From NCBI GenBank assembly GCA_021018815.1, contig JAITYX010000003.1, positions 14,093,501 to 14,157,500 of the forward strand: a stretch of 64,000 nucleotides of DNA. Direction: 5' to 3'. Under the pieces are notes generated by a model that saw nothing but the letters and a program-made list of their open reading frames with translations, did not search any database and was not told where the DNA came from. Of the stretch, positions 23,250-35,601 are shown piece by piece; within the stretch, counting starts at the first letter, position 1; every line of letters begins with the position of its first letter. Made by a program: the position numbers and the translations under genes. This DNA comes from Talinum fruticosum (lineage: Eukaryota > Streptophyta > Magnoliopsida > Caryophyllales > Talinaceae).

Positions 23250-23760
23250 GAAAAAGAATTTACTCTAATTTAAGTTTTAATATTCACTAAAAAATTATAA
23301 TATTTACTAAAAAATAATTCTAATATTTACTAAAAATTAATTTGGTGTTTAATAAAAATATACTAATGTTCACTTAAATTTACTTTAATATTCATAAAAA
23401 TATACTAAACACTAAACACTAATCTAATATACACTAATAACTAATGTATTATACACAAAACATCATTGTAATCTACAATAGAAAATTAAAACTAACGACA
23501 TCATTTTTCATATAAACCTTAACACTAAATGTTTGATAGAAAATACTAAATATTATACTAAAAAACACTAAAAATTGTACTAAAAACACTTAACACTCGT
23601 GCAACAAATACACTAAAGATCATTAAACACATAATAGGTGTAACACTAAATGACAAACACTAAAAACACTAAACATTGTACTAAAAAACACTAAACACTA
23701 TGTAACAATAAGTAAAGAATAAAAATATTGTAATGTTCGTTAAATCAAAAGTAAGGAAAT
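23250..23760. repeat. degenerate A-rich array of aacacta-type repeats
   Basis: About 500 bp dominated by ACTAAA/AACACTA words (actaaacactaaacactaat near 23401, repeated with variations to about 23720). It is very low in G on this strand. No coding potential. Confidence 0.6.
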
Positions 23761-23827
23761 ATCGCAAAAATATAAAATAGATAAATAAATTAAAAAAAGA
23801 TAAAATGGGTAAAAATAACAAAAATAC

Positions 23828-23893
23828 AGGTTGTGGTCTAGCATCGAACCGCTAACCTTCCCATTGCAAGTTTCTAACCACTAGAGTAATTGT
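23828..23893 (-). repeat. SINE-like tRNA head
   Basis: The minus strand reads ctctagtggttagaaact (box A-like) and gcggttcgatgctag (box B-like) in Pol III spacing. The body may extend left into the A-rich repeats. No clean end or duplication was seen. Confidence 0.4.
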
Positions 23894-24170
23894 TTGCTTG
23901 TTAAAAACATTTAGTAAATAAAATACATAACACGTGTTTCCAAACTTTCCCATTGCAGCAGCGCGTACAAACGAAAGCCAAAAAAAAAAAGTGAAAAGAG
24001 GAGTGTATACTGCACCGCGCGTGAGGGCCGGGATGTGCATGGGAAAGCTGTGCCTTAGGGTGTATATAATAATTTTTAGGCTGGAGTTCTAGACAACCTG
24101 TCAACAGTTGTACTCCATCCACTCTCTCTCCTCCACTACAATAACTAATGTCCCGATCGTAAAACATCTT

Positions 24171-24281
24171 ATATGCTTCGGGGTATATAAGATGCTCCTG
24201 AAATATATTTGCTTCTCGTCATATAATATGCTTCGGGGTATATAAGATGCTCCCTGAAATATATTTGCTTCTCGTCATATA
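24171..24281. repeat. 55-bp tandem duplication
   Basis: atatgcttcggggtatataa-type unit at 24171-24225 repeated at 24226-24281, differing by one inserted c. Confidence 0.9.
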
Positions 24282-25166
24282 TCAACATGTGATTGAAAAA
24301 ATGAAAAAATAGGGGTGAGAGAATTTTATGGCCCTATTATGTCTCTCTCTCTTTAAAGGATATATTATCAAAATCATTTAAAAATTTGCACCCCGTTCGT
24401 CCTTCCCTCATTCTCTCTCCTACCCACCATTTGACTTTTCTTTTTCTCCTTTCCTCCTCATTCAATTATTTGTGCCAGTTTTTGAAGGCGAGAGATTTTT
24501 TCTTTATGTCATCGATTATTGCTCAACTTTTAGTCTTCTTCTTGATTAAAAAGTTATCTTTTGGGCGTTTATATATTATACTATTTTTTAAGGGTTTCAT
24601 ATGTTAAAATTTATGTGCCTCTATGACACTTCTTTATATAGCTGACTTACCCCACTATTTTAAGCTTTCACGTAAACTTGATATTTTATGTCTCTCGTTT
24701 CTAACCACTTTTTCTTTAGAGATGTTAACATTAGTCTTATAGTTCTTATCAACCCTTTGAGATATTATATCCCTTTACAAATGGCCTTGGTCCGCTTGTA
24801 TGCCCCTTATAGTGTATGTCTTGTACTTTCATTATTATAATGGAATCGGTTGCTCGTTTTGCGATTCATTTTTTTTTCGATTTAAATTTTCACATAAAAC
24901 TTTTGATTTCTTTTTCGATCTTATATTTTTGCATATATTTCTCGAATATTTATATCCTCCTTTCCGTTTTTGCATATGCATCTCTCTCTTTATTTTTCTT
25001 AACATCTAGAAAAGACAAATTAGCAATAATAATGTTTAATTATTTGAAGGAGGAATTTCATAAGAAATTTCTTTCAACCCAAATATAAAAAGATGATGGC
25101 ATGCTTAGTTTGCATATGTCCGGTCCAGTCACCCATTCGAATTTATTTTCATAATATGTGATAAAG
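24282..25166. other. T-rich spacer
   Basis: Strongly T-rich plus strand. Open frames rich in Phe/Leu here reflect composition only. No gene or element was recognised. Confidence 0.5.
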
Positions 25167-25183
25167 ATATATATACAGAGATG
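25167..25183. repeat. candidate LINE target duplication (left)
   Basis: atatatatacagagatg, compared with atatatatctagagatg at 30773-30789: 15 of 17 identical. It sits directly outside the poly-T that marks the LINE 3' end. AT-richness lowers certainty. Confidence 0.5.
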
Positions 25184-25221
25184 GTTTTTTTGGGTAAAGG
25201 AGACTGATAGATGAATAACAA

Positions 25222-25530
25222 TTACACGCGTGTTCTCTGTCTAACTCTACGAGATAAACAGTTGACAACTCTGACATGATCCCTATTAACTTTAATGATA
25301 ACAACATAATCAAAATAGGACAGCAACTTGGTAATAGATCTACACAAGGTAGTGGAATCCTTGGAGCACCTCATATCTCCAAGAATTTCCGCAACTACCT
25401 GTGCTGCATCAGTATGGATTGATATGTTACGATGACCCCTTGAAAATGCATCCATGAGTGCATTCTCAATTGATACATATTCTGCTTGAAGAGCATTCAG
25501 CAGGAGGCCTTTCCATACTCCTTGGTGCAC
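25222..25530 (-). pseudogene. LINE RNase H-like domain
   Basis: Reads NALQAEYVSIENALMDAF, IHTDAAQVVAEILG, and ends near FDYVVIIKVNRDHVRVVNCL. This matches the RVT_3 RNase H-like domain at the C-terminus of plant L1 elements (AEx.Al..al, DS..vv..i, R..N..AH.LA). It is open for about 100 codons and ends at the element's natural stop, some 30 bp from the poly-A. Confidence 0.8.
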
Positions 25531-26620
25531 AATGGAGTTGTCTTCAACGAAAATCCATGTAGGTCATGCTCACTACGAGTATCTGTCCCACGCACCATCA
25601 GTTAGGATAATGGTAAAATGCTTCCCCCATTGTCCATAAGAGAATATAAGGTGTCGATTAGGAATCTTTTGATGAAATGTCGCGGGATCCGCAGTTCCCT
25701 TAATCACCTGCATTTTGTTACTAGGATGAAAAAGAGTTATTCACATTGCTCAAAATGTCCTATTGGCAATGTTCTTTTTCCTGAAAATAACATCATTATG
25801 TTCTTTCCTTATCTCCCACAAAGTGCACAGAAAATAATTAAATATCCGCTCCTTCCACTTGCTCTTATCTTTGCTGAGCTATTTCATCCAGTCACCCAGC
25901 CACTTTATAAAGCTCAAATTGTTCCCAATCTCAGGGTTAATTCCTAATGGACCAGCAACCCAAATTCTCATTGAAGTTGCATAGTCTGTGAATAAATGCT
26001 CGACTGTTTCCTTTTGATTCCTACAAAAACACATAACTTATCCACCTCCATTCCTAGAACCCAACGGCAACGCATCCTTATAACGTTCCATCCAAATAAT
26101 TTGAGTTTAGGCAAAAATTAGAAGCCCCAATAAAGTTTCTAATATCTATTGGACCACTCCTTATTCATATGTTGATGGTTCTGCTGAGAAAGATATTCCT
26201 CATCCTCTACCCTAATTGGTTGTGCAAGGATTTTGTTAGTCTTATCCCAATGGAAAATATCTCTCACTCTCCGCACACTCCATTGACCAGAATCATTATT
26301 AATCAATGCTGCCACTTTTGGATCTCGGATACCGAACTTTTATATGGTCATTCCTAAAAAGTACCTTATCGTTACTTGAGCCAGGAATCTCTACCAATAA
26401 TTATCTTGTCTCCTTTTCCTATTCTCCACATAAGTCGTTCTTTGAAGTTTTTAACCGCATGGCAAAGACCTTTCTAGTCCCATGATGCTCTTGCTGATCG
26501 AACTTGTTGATTTGCTGCACAAAGAGGTGAGCTAAAGCCATATTTTGCCTTGTAGATTTTTGCAAGTAAAAGATCTTCATTTTTGAATAATCTCCATACT
26601 GTTTCATCAGTAATGCATTA
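25531..26620 (-). pseudogene. LINE zf-RVT region
   Basis: The minus strand reads GSRNGGG, VMCFCRNQKETVEHLFTDYA and MRIWVAGPLGI (about 25940-26080), the reverse-transcriptase zinc-binding domain (C..C...E...HLF..C..). Frames are broken on both sides. Confidence 0.7.
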
Positions 26621-26625
26621 TTGAA

Positions 26626-28231
26626 TCACCGGACTTCATGAATACCGAGACCTCCCGCTAACTTAGGTAGGAAAAACACTTCCTTCTTTAGCCAATGTCC
26701 TCTTCTTATGCCCGGTTTATCTCCCCAAAAGAATTTCACCATTAATGAGTTTAGTAGCGATATAGTTGAAGCTGGGATTTTGAAAACTCCCAAGACATGT
26801 TGGTTCAAGGAACTCAAAACAACATTAATAAGGACTAACTTCCCTACAGTTGAAAGGAGATCCAATTTCTAACTTTGAATTCTACTCGAATTCTCTTGGT
26901 GAGAAAATTGATATGAGAAACCTTTGTCTGCAGGAATGATCGGGAGGTACCCGGATACTTCTCAAAACTCCGGACAATGCCGAAGCTGAACAACTATTGA
27001 AAACCTTGAGCTTCATCATCCGTGATGTCATTTGATAGCATAATAGCAGACTTGCCACTATTAACTATCTCGCCTGGAAGCCTCACGAAATTATTGATGA
27101 TTCGCTTGAGGTTTATCACCGATTGTAACTCCACCTTTGTGAAAAATAAGGCATCATCTCGCAAAGAAAAGATGAGAAATAGTGGGTGCTCTTCTTGCAA
27201 TCTGGATACCATTCTTTGCCCTTCTTTTAATGCTTCAAATAAAGTTTCCATTGTCGGGAGGAATAGGTAAGGCAAAAGTGGATCATCTTATCTCGAGGCC
27301 TCGCTCTTGGAATGATCGTTTCGTTGGTTCTCCATTGAAAAGTACATTGTAGCTAATCGTGGTGACACATTGCATGATAAGATTAACCCATTTCATAGGC
27401 GGATCAATTTTAAGAAGGATAGCCCGGCGAAAATCCCATTGAACCCTATTGTAGGCTTTACTCATGTCAATCTTGATTGCTGCCATCTTTCTCCTTTTTT
27501 TTTTTTTTTTTTTGCGTTTGATACAGCTTAAGAACTTCATGTGCTATTAAGCAGCTATCGGTGATGTTTCTCCGTGGGACAAAGGCATTTTAATTTTCTC
27601 TAATGATAGTTCCCATAAATGATCTCAATCTATCAACCAAGCATTTAGAGATGATCTTATAAGCCATATTACAAAGACTTATGGGCATAAAATCATGCAT
27701 CTCTTTCGGGTCATCCTTCTTTGGAATCAACACAATGTGAGTGTTCTAGATAGTGGGAACCAAATTACCCGAATTAAGCGTATCCAAGACTACTTGTGTA
27801 ATCATAGAGCTAATGTGGGGCCACATATTCTGGAAAAATGCAGCCAAGAAGCCGTCTGGTTCTCGCGATTTTAAGCTTCCCATCTAAAACATTGCTTGCT
27901 TGACCTCCTCTTCATGAAAGGGCAGATTAAGAGAAGTCTTTTGCTACTTAGTGATTTTTTTTTTATTAAAAGAAAGCAGGAGATTGTTGATCAGCATACT
28001 CCTTCTTGGCTGATATGGAGGTTCTTTAAAAAGATTAACAAAATACTCACGAGCAATATTGATCATGTCTTTAACCTCGTGAGTCTCAACCCCATCATTA
28101 TTTTTGAGACTCTTTATGTGTGCAAATGCCTTTTTTTCTTTAAAATGCTTGAAAAAGAACCGAGTCTCCCTATCACCTTGTTGTAGCCATTTAATTTTTC
28201 CTCCTTGTTTACAATACATGTCTCGCTGCAA
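26626..28231 (-). pseudogene. LINE reverse transcriptase
   Basis: In order on the minus strand: KIKWLQQGDRETRFFFKHF (pre-RT, about 28190), VLIPKKDD and FMPISLCNMAYKIISKCLVD (about 27640-27720), ENxNAFVPRR with CAA changed to TAA (about 27590), an A-run encoding Lys, then MAAIKIDMSKAYNRVQWDF (about 27480). After these come LRDDALFFTK (Asp pair of the active site, about 27150), a GKSAIM segment and the STVGKLVLINVVLSSL region to 26626. The RT would copy the element RNA at a nicked target. One nonsense codon and a few frame changes mean it is inactive as read. Confidence 0.85.
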
Positions 28232-28465
28232 ATAACGCTTCTTCCAACTGATCTTTTCCCATCCAAAATTTTGCCTCCGATTGTGTGATCACTAGCTTAC
28301 TAGCTTCCAAAACAACTGGTCTCCCTTTAGTAGAGATATACCTCGTTGAATCTTCCGGCTCCGTGAAATCCTTCCCCTCTATAGTGTGCGGCCAGTTAAT
28401 CTCTTCGAGTTTGGAGTATTAGGATCTCTGTGAAGGTTCCGTGGGGAGGTTTCGTTCCTATCACT
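28232..28465 (-). pseudogene. LINE ORF2 stump before RT
   Basis: Only the last part of the linker after the endonuclease is readable (LVITQSEAKFWDGKRS region near 28270). There is no room for the ~230-residue endonuclease, so it has been deleted. Confidence 0.5.
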
Positions 28466-28882
28466 TTAATTAGAAGACATGGTATCCTCACTTGAAGAGA
28501 ATTCAAGAATGGAACTAAGGTATGGGATCCGTGAGGTAAACTCTCGAACATAGAATGGATGAGTGTGAAATGTATGTCTCATTGAAAATGAGGGCGGGAG
28601 GCTATTTATAGAGGGATTGTGATGAAAGGAAAAGGTTTGTTCAGGTTGAGAGGTAAGGTAGTCATTAAATGCAACAATGTGACGGTCAATAGTAGGAGAT
28701 GGAACTCCGAATCTACCCTCATTAGTGTTATTTGAAATAACCTCAAGAGAATTATTGGGCAATACCTCATTGAGTGATTGAAGAAATGGTAGGGTGGGTC
28801 TTGAAGAAGCAATGCCTATGGTCGGTGGGTTTTCAGCTGTATCCAATTGGAGCGAGGAATGAAGTGGATTGTGGGCTCGCAA
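28466..28882 (-). pseudogene. probable tail of LINE ORF1
   Basis: Open for 138 codons, rich in Ser, Pro and Asn (SLQLDTAENPPTIG, LPNNSLEVISNNTNEG). Position suits the low-complexity C-terminus of ORF1. No domain was recognised. Confidence 0.4.
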
Positions 28883-29370
28883 AGGGAGCCCACTTCAGTG
28901 TCACGGTGCACCAATGGGCTATTACGGATCAATGTCTCGACTTGATGGACCAATTGTAAATTTTCAACCTCCATATTGATAACTTCATTTAATGAAGCTT
29001 GACTTCTATCATCCTACTATTGTTGTTTACCATAAATGCTAAGTTGAAGAAAACTCCCTCCTTGCGTGGCTGCTATTAGTAATGATTGAACCGATCCCAC
29101 TTCCTTTACCTCGCTCCGGCGATTGTACTCGTCCTATTCTCTTCCATTGCACCCGGTAAACCAGCGTCCAAGCGAGAAACAACTAAGGATCCATCCGGTT
29201 TTTTTTACTCGAATTCTTTTACTTGGACATTATCCCGGACTCGTACTAACATGTTAGCTCTTCCTTCGATTCAACATTTAATCCGTGGTCGTTGTCATCC
29301 ATAAACTCTGAATACACCGAGCTAACTAGATGAGGTGAAGGCCTCTCAACATCTCCAAAAATAACCCTAG

Positions 29371-30162
29371 TCAATAGGAACCTTGAAGTTGCTTGAAAAG
29401 CTTTGATTTTGTTTCTATACATCCTTTGACCTTCTCGGAGAAGGATATAGCCCTTACCTTCAAGTTTCGAAGCATGGTATCAAGTTGTCTCTTGATCCGA
29501 AAAGGGGCTTTCCTACACCGAGTGATCTTGTGACCTACTATCCCACACTTAGTGCAAACCCTAAAAACGTTTTCATAACGGAAACTAACCCAAAAAGCTT
29601 CATTATTCTTGTCTTCCATATAAACCTTTGGTAACAAAGGTTCCTTAAGATTAATATTAACTTTAATTCTCATATTAGGGTGAGAAAAGTCGCGGCCTTC
29701 ACTGAACCCTATTTCTGTCAAACCTTCAAACATTCCTCCAAGCCCTAGCGCTACTTGTGGAGACCTAAAACATATAGGGACACCTTCCAGTTAGACCCAG
29801 AGATCAACTTTATCAAAACAATGACTTTGAAGGCTAATACAAAGTAAGCATTCTTTTAGAATAAGCAGAGAGCCTTGAAGACATAAATGCTCCACTCTGA
29901 TGAGGTATTCTCTATCCTCCGGACAAGAACAATGAAAAATAAAAAGGTTTCCAAAAGCTAGTACCTCAATTGCACCTCTAGTCGCCCAGTTAGAATTGAT
30001 GGTTTGTTGAACTTCCGAAACAGTCCAAATTCTTGTGTCAACAAACTTCTCGAAAATGGATCTCTGCCACCATTCCTCCATCTCCCTATCAGCTAGACAA
30101 AAGGACACTAATGGTGTAGATCTCGGAAAGAGAAAAAGAGTATGATTACCAAGGTTTTGCAT
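29371..30162 (-). pseudogene. LINE ORF1 (DUF4283 and CCHC knuckle)
   Basis: Starts at an ATG (30162) and stays in one frame for 264 codons except for a single TAA at about 29788, where WVxLEGVPICF suggests an original CAA (Gln). The N-terminal half (WWQRSIFEKFVDTRIWTVSE, GNLFIFHCSCPEDREYLI) matches DUF4283. The C-terminal half has FWVSFRYENVFRVCTKCG then GHKITRC, a CX2CX4HX4C knuckle. ORF1 proteins bind the element RNA. A one-base change accounts for the only break before 29371. Confidence 0.8.
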
Positions 30163-30772
30163 GGTACCAAGGAAGTAGAAAAAGGTGCGTGGAATAGATT
30201 ACTAAAAATGGCCGAACACAATGGGAATTAGCAGTGGATGAAAAGAGATACTGAGAAGAGGTACAAAACGCCTGAAAAAGACTACACCATCAATGTCCAA
30301 CAGGTGGAAGTAGGTGGTGAACTAAACACTGGCGAAAAACTACACCAATAACCCTAGCAAACTGTCACTTCACTCCCAGAACTTCATCAAATTAACTCTT
30401 TTGTGTGGGATACACCCCATACATCACATCCAGACCCAGGAAGGCTTCGGTTGTTGTGACCCCGCCACCTCCCTAGAGCATCTCATCAGCTAGGCAGTAC
30501 TGGAGAGTAAATGAGACCGATGGCAATTACTTCTAACCTCACCAGCAATTAGAGTAAAGGAGAAACACTCTCAAACCAACCCTTCAGATGCGTAACATGT
30601 GAGATGAATCACCCTAGCAATCAGATAGAAGGTGATCGAAGACTACTACAGAACCATAACATAGAATAAGAAAGTGAAATAAAGGAACAAGAAGGTGAAA
30701 GAAAGAAAGACAAGAAAACGAGAGAATCTCTCTCTACTTTCTCCCTCTAGGAGAGTAATTACTCCTATATAC
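30163..30772 (-). other. LINE 5' untranslated region
   Basis: Upstream of the ORF1 ATG up to the candidate target duplication. On the minus strand it begins pyrimidine/purine-mixed (tagagggagaaagtagagag). No promoter motif was identified. Confidence 0.45.
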
Positions 30773-30789
30773 ATATATATCTAGAGATG
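30773..30789. repeat. candidate LINE target duplication (right)
   Basis: atatatatctagagatg, partner of 25167-25183. Confidence 0.5.
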
Positions 30790-32090
30790 TTGAATTGTCC
30801 TCAAGCAACGAAACAATTAAATAGTACCGTCCACGTACCTAAACATATGAAAAAAAAACTATATATAATTCACAATTTCTAAGTTATTCTTCCTTACAAA
30901 AAACAATTATATGAGTTGTTAAGGTTGAGGATTTATTGATTATGCTAACTTATAAATATTACACCCTAACTTAACATAATCAACCTTACAAAAAACACAA
31001 CGAAATATTATATATATAATTTTGTAATTATTTGAAACTATATATAATAAGATAATTTTATACAATTTAAGACTAATAGTATAGTCAACGAAATATTATA
31101 TATATAATTTTATAATTATTTAAAACTATATATAATAAGATAATTTTATACAATTTATGACTAATAGTATAGTCTTTCCCTATCTTACTACTATTCTTTT
31201 CAGCTTCAGTTAATAAGAAGATTTAGATTTTTTAAAGACAATTTTTTGTGTCATAACACAAGACATTTATTATTTTCAATTTAGTAATAAAAGCTACTTT
31301 TAATACTAACTTTTTATATAGTGATTAGAGGTTTGAAGGAGATTAACCATTACTTATTCAAAATTAAAAGTGTTCAATAACTTAGCTTTTGCGATATGGT
31401 TAGAAATTGAGGTAGACTTTTGCACAGAAGTTGAGAAACATTAGTTACAATAACGTTTGAGAATCATCAGCTAGCATTTGCAATTTTATTCCAAATGCAG
31501 TCCAGATTTCAAGTTCATGGCATTAATACAGAAATCAAAATAAACTTGCAGATTCCAAATATACAATCAAGATGCTCCCAAGATTCAATGAGATCGAAGA
31601 TAAAGAACATTGTGGCTGTAACTGACACTTACAAATATAAGCAGAAGTGAACTATCTCATAGAACATAGGGAATGAATGAATGATTCTACTTTTGAGACA
31701 AAGCATATGGAAACCCAAGCCCACTAGAAATGTAAATGCTAGTAGTTTACAAGTCAAAATTTTGGTCCGAAAACACACCAAGGAAATAATTAAATTGCTT
31801 TTGAAGCTCCACATAACTAAACTACTTCTACTAACACGCACCAGTGAAAATTTTTCCTATTAATTCGGCCATTCATATTCTTCTACACTTAAATAAGTGC
31901 TAAACATACAGATGAGGAATGCCCATTATTTCCTCAAATTTGTCACATTATAATGCGAAAAAGCTCAATATTTTCCCTTCAATTATCTAATGCGAAGTCA
32001 AGAACATTCCCAACAGAAACAAAAGGGAAAATTACAATAAAATTTATAGTCAAATTAAGCATCTAATCATATCTCCAAATTTATAATTCC
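30790..32090. other. AT-rich spacer before CACTA-1
   Basis: No gene recognised. It contains the 88-bp duplication at 30998. Confidence 0.5.
30998..31173. repeat. 88-bp tandem duplication
   Basis: caacgaaatattatatatat...actaatagtatagt at 30998-31085 repeated at 31086-31173 with very few changes. Confidence 0.92.
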
Positions 32091-32093
32091 AAA

Positions 32094-32300
32094 CACTACA
32101 AAAAAACTCGCGATTAGCGTCGGATATTAGAGACCACAACAAAATTCGACTCTAATATCGACGAAATTAGTGTCGGATTTTAAAAAGACACTATTTGAGT
32201 CGGAAAAAAATCACACTCTATTAGCGTCCGATTTTAGAGTCGGATGAAGAATCCGACGCTAATTAGAGTCCGAAAATGGCGTTCGACGCTAACTTTGGAC
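32094..32300. repeat. CACTA-1 left terminal and subterminal repeats
   Basis: The CACTA terminus is followed by about nine copies in both orientations of a gcgtcggat-like 9-mer within 200 bp (for example gattagcgtcggatatt, gaatccgacgctaatt). Confidence 0.85.
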
Positions 32301-34569
32301 GCTAACTCAAAAAAAAAAAAAAAGGTTTCAGCGCAGACACATTCATGGGACTCCAATTTCTCAATCCCTAACTCTCTCCCTCCTCGTCCCTTCCCTCCGG
32401 CGCATAAGGCTTCAAGCAGCAGCATCCGGCGCCGACGTCTTTGCTCTCCTCCGGCGCCGGTGTGCTCGGTCACCGGCGTATCCTCGCCCTAAACACGAAG
32501 CTCGCTCCAGCTTGTGCTCTCGTCTCGCGCGACGTCTTCGCTCATCTCGCTGGCGTCTTCGCTCGTCTCAGTGCGCCGGTGTCTGCGCTCCTCTTTGGCA
32601 CCGGTGTCTTCGGTCAGCGAGTGTTTCTTTCCGACGAAGAGTGTTGCGTTCTCTATTTACTACTCGCTACAAATTCCGATATCTTCTGTGTCCTGGTAAT
32701 TTGCGAATTCGAGCTCAATTCGTTTAATTTCGTGCCTTTGCTTTGAATTCATCGTTGTTGTTTCGAATAAGGATGCAATTACTCAATTTGTTCAATTACT
32801 CAATCTGTCCCGGTAATCATCGTTGCTTTGAATAAGGAATAAGGATGCAATTACTTATCTCGCAAAGCTATGCACAATTAAAGTCCGTGAATTTTGAATT
32901 TTGTTTGGCTAAAAGCATTTCCAGCTCCGAGCCCAAGTACTATCTTCTCTGTCATGGTAATGGCTTTGGAGGTTTGTAGAAAAGGAGGAAATTTTTTGGA
33001 GAAATGTGGTCACTTCCCGATATAGGGTGATAATTTAGGGTGGTGGAGAAGAAAAATTTGTTTGCTCATTAGTCGAGTTGCTGCTCGATATGTCCCTCTT
33101 GCTCTTGTTCCGTCTATGAAGTATCTAAATAAAGCTCTTAAAATTGCCAAAATGCAATAATGTTTCGTATACCATTTTGGTTGCAAAGGACTTCAATTGT
33201 GCATAACTTTGCGGATGATATTATGATGTCCGGCAAGGCTAAACCTTTTAGCATTCAATGCCTATGTGTGATTTTAGATACTTCTCTTTATGCTTTGGAA
33301 TTGAAGCTAATCATGACAAGTCTCGGTTCCTTTGGTTTGTGTTGGTGTTACTCTTGAAATTGAACTTAATTTGAAAAGGCACTCGCCTTTTAATCAATAC
33401 TTGTCCTATCGAGCATTAGCAACTACTAGTGTCAAATTTTCATACCGCTAATGATTCAAAGGGTTGAACAGGCCTATAGAAAATTTCTCTAGCATTCATA
33501 TAATCTATACAAGGAAGACTAGACCTATTTTCCTGCACACAATTTGTTTGCTAAAAAATGAAGGTGTGGGGATGAAATACCGACGACGAGGAATGTGGAA
33601 CTTTTAACAAAGTATATTTGGCAAATTACAAATGACATTGATGGTCTATGGATTAAAATAGCTAATTCTAGATACCATCGAAATGGGTTGGGAGAATATT
33701 TATAATTCTCATTAACAATTTTGTCGATGTACAGCTTTAATACGAGTAATAATACCACCTAATATATGCTTCATTAATGCAGTGCTTGGGGGCTCCTGAA
33801 CCGATTTCTACTCCTTGTCCATCATCGAAAACTTAACCTTTTCCCTCTCTCTTGCCGTTTGAAGCTTGAGAATTTAGGTATTTGTCTCTCTCCCTCCCCG
33901 ATTGTTTCTCAATGCTTTGCCCTTTCGTATTATTTTCGTATTAGTTGGGCTCAAAGTTTCATGTAAGCATACCTATGAACAATGATGTATATGCAGAATG
34001 TTAGCCTTTTCTTGCTATATTATGTAAGCTATTGAGCTTTGGCTCGGTGTGTTTAATCATACTGTAAGAACAATGTATATGTTGGCCATTCTCCTACTTT
34101 TTTAATTTTATTATCATTTTAACTTTTTAATCATCTATTATTAATAAAATATAGCTAAGTTTAGTAAAAGTTAAAATACTAAACGTCTACAAATTTTATA
34201 CATAACAAGGTATATCAGCAAGTTATACACATTCTCATGTGTATGGTGTTGATATAAAACTTTGTTATGTACAAGTTTTTGAATTGTCCGTGTTGGACAG
34301 CTTTAAGAATAATATGGTATTAGGTTGTGTAGTTACTAAATCCTTGCATTGGGTAATTCCGCAACAAACGATCAAATTTTTGATGATGACATTGTAGCTA
34401 ATGATGATGATGATTTTTGAAGTAATATTGTAATCTCGTGACATTGATAACCAAACGATCTATGTTATGATTTTAATTTATGTTTTGATTTTTTTGTGTA
34501 TATTAATTTATTTTTGAATATATATACTTAAATTTTCTTTGCATGACATTATTCGTTGTATATACAAGT
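32301..34569. other. CACTA-1 internal leader region
   Basis: C/T- and GC-rich at 32330-32660 (leader-like, repeated ccggcgccgg/tcgctcgtctc words), then AT-rich with no recognised protein. Probably leader and introns of the element's gene. Confidence 0.45.
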
Positions 34570-35506
34570 ATGCCTCGAACAAAAGGTTTTGTGCTAAATC
34601 ATGTTGCGCCTACTTCTGGTTCCGATTCCAATGTTGGGGTCGATCAAGCTATAGTCCAGGCTCAATCATCATCATCATAGGGAGATAGCTCACAACAAGG
34701 GCCAGCTTGCAAGAAACGAGTTTTGGCAAAGGATGATGATAACTGGTGGTATGTCTCAAGTAATTTGGTTTATTTTTCATATTCTTTGGGTACTTTTAAC
34801 TTAATAATTTTATTGCAGGTTCACTAAGTCGAAGTTGTCATGAGCTATATCGGATGATATCAAGAGTTTCTACAATGGCCAGTGCACATGTTTATCAAAT
34901 CTCCCTAAGAAGAGCTACAACTTTTGTGGAGGACTTTTGAGGTAAAAACTTGAAAACAATTGGATATATATAAGTAGTTTTTAATATTTTCAATTTATGT
35001 TTGTTAATATTTTTGTAAAACAGGGCAAGTATACTTGGGCTCCAGAACTTTCTCAAGAAGTCTATGCAGAGTGGAAGAAGAAAGTTGGTAAAAATTTGAG
35101 GAACTTAGCGAGCAAGGCCGGAAAAATGCCCGATGATAAACCAATAACTTGGTTGTCGGATGAGGGGCGAGAGAGGTTGAAGGGCCTAAGAAGTACCTCT
35201 GAATTTCAAAACAAATCTGTCCAATGCTTCAAGAATAGGACATAAGGCCCAAAAGCAGGAACCTTACATAGCCAAGGGTCGGTCTCAATCGCAGATCTCG
35301 CAGTCCAAATGGTATAAATTCTAGTATTTTGGTTTTCTTTCATTTTATACACATAATTTAGTTTGTGTAACTTTATTGCATATTTTGTATACCTAGATCA
35401 AGGAAGGGAAGAATCCTACTCCATCTGCATTGTTTGTGAGGAGTCGTAGTAAGGAAGATGCTCAATCTGAAAGGTTTTCGTCGACGACCGGTCCAAATCT
35501 CCGTGG
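34570..35506 (+). pseudogene. CACTA transposase-associated gene (PF03004-like), 5' exons
   Basis: ATG at 34570 gives MPRTKGFVLNHVAPTSG, then a Ser run and an in-frame TAG (34678). A further exon has ISDDIKSFYNGQC and a decayed PKKSY..F block (about 34850-34940). The exon at about 35024-35312 reads GKYTWAPELSQEVYAEWKKK and LRSTSEFQNKSVQCFKNRT, then TAA, then GTLHSQGSVSIADLAVQM. The exon at 35397-35506 reads IKEGKNPTPSALFVRSRSKE and is followed by gtaag. The order (EF...KN, GSL/H..GS.S..., PTP.ELF...) is that of the plant En/Spm transposase family. Two stops make it dead. Confidence 0.75.
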
Positions 35507-35601
35507 GTAAGAATATTATCTCTATAAACCTTTACAAGAAAATAGAGTGAAATGGACAATTGTAGGGGATATTCATATTGAATGGACAATGGATCCACCT
35601 G

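Larger units (their letters stand above)
25184..30772 (-). mobile_element. L1-type LINE, minus strand, internally deleted
   Basis: The minus strand carries ORF1 (DUF4283-like plus CCHC knuckle), then pre-RT, reverse transcriptase, zf-RVT and RNase H domains, ending at a short poly-A (ttttttt at 25185-25191 on the plus strand). This is the plant L1 order. The endonuclease domain normally between ORF1 and RT is missing apart from its very end. The 5' end is set by the candidate target duplication at 30773. Nonsense codons are present. Coding sequence is otherwise readable over long stretches. Confidence 0.85.
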
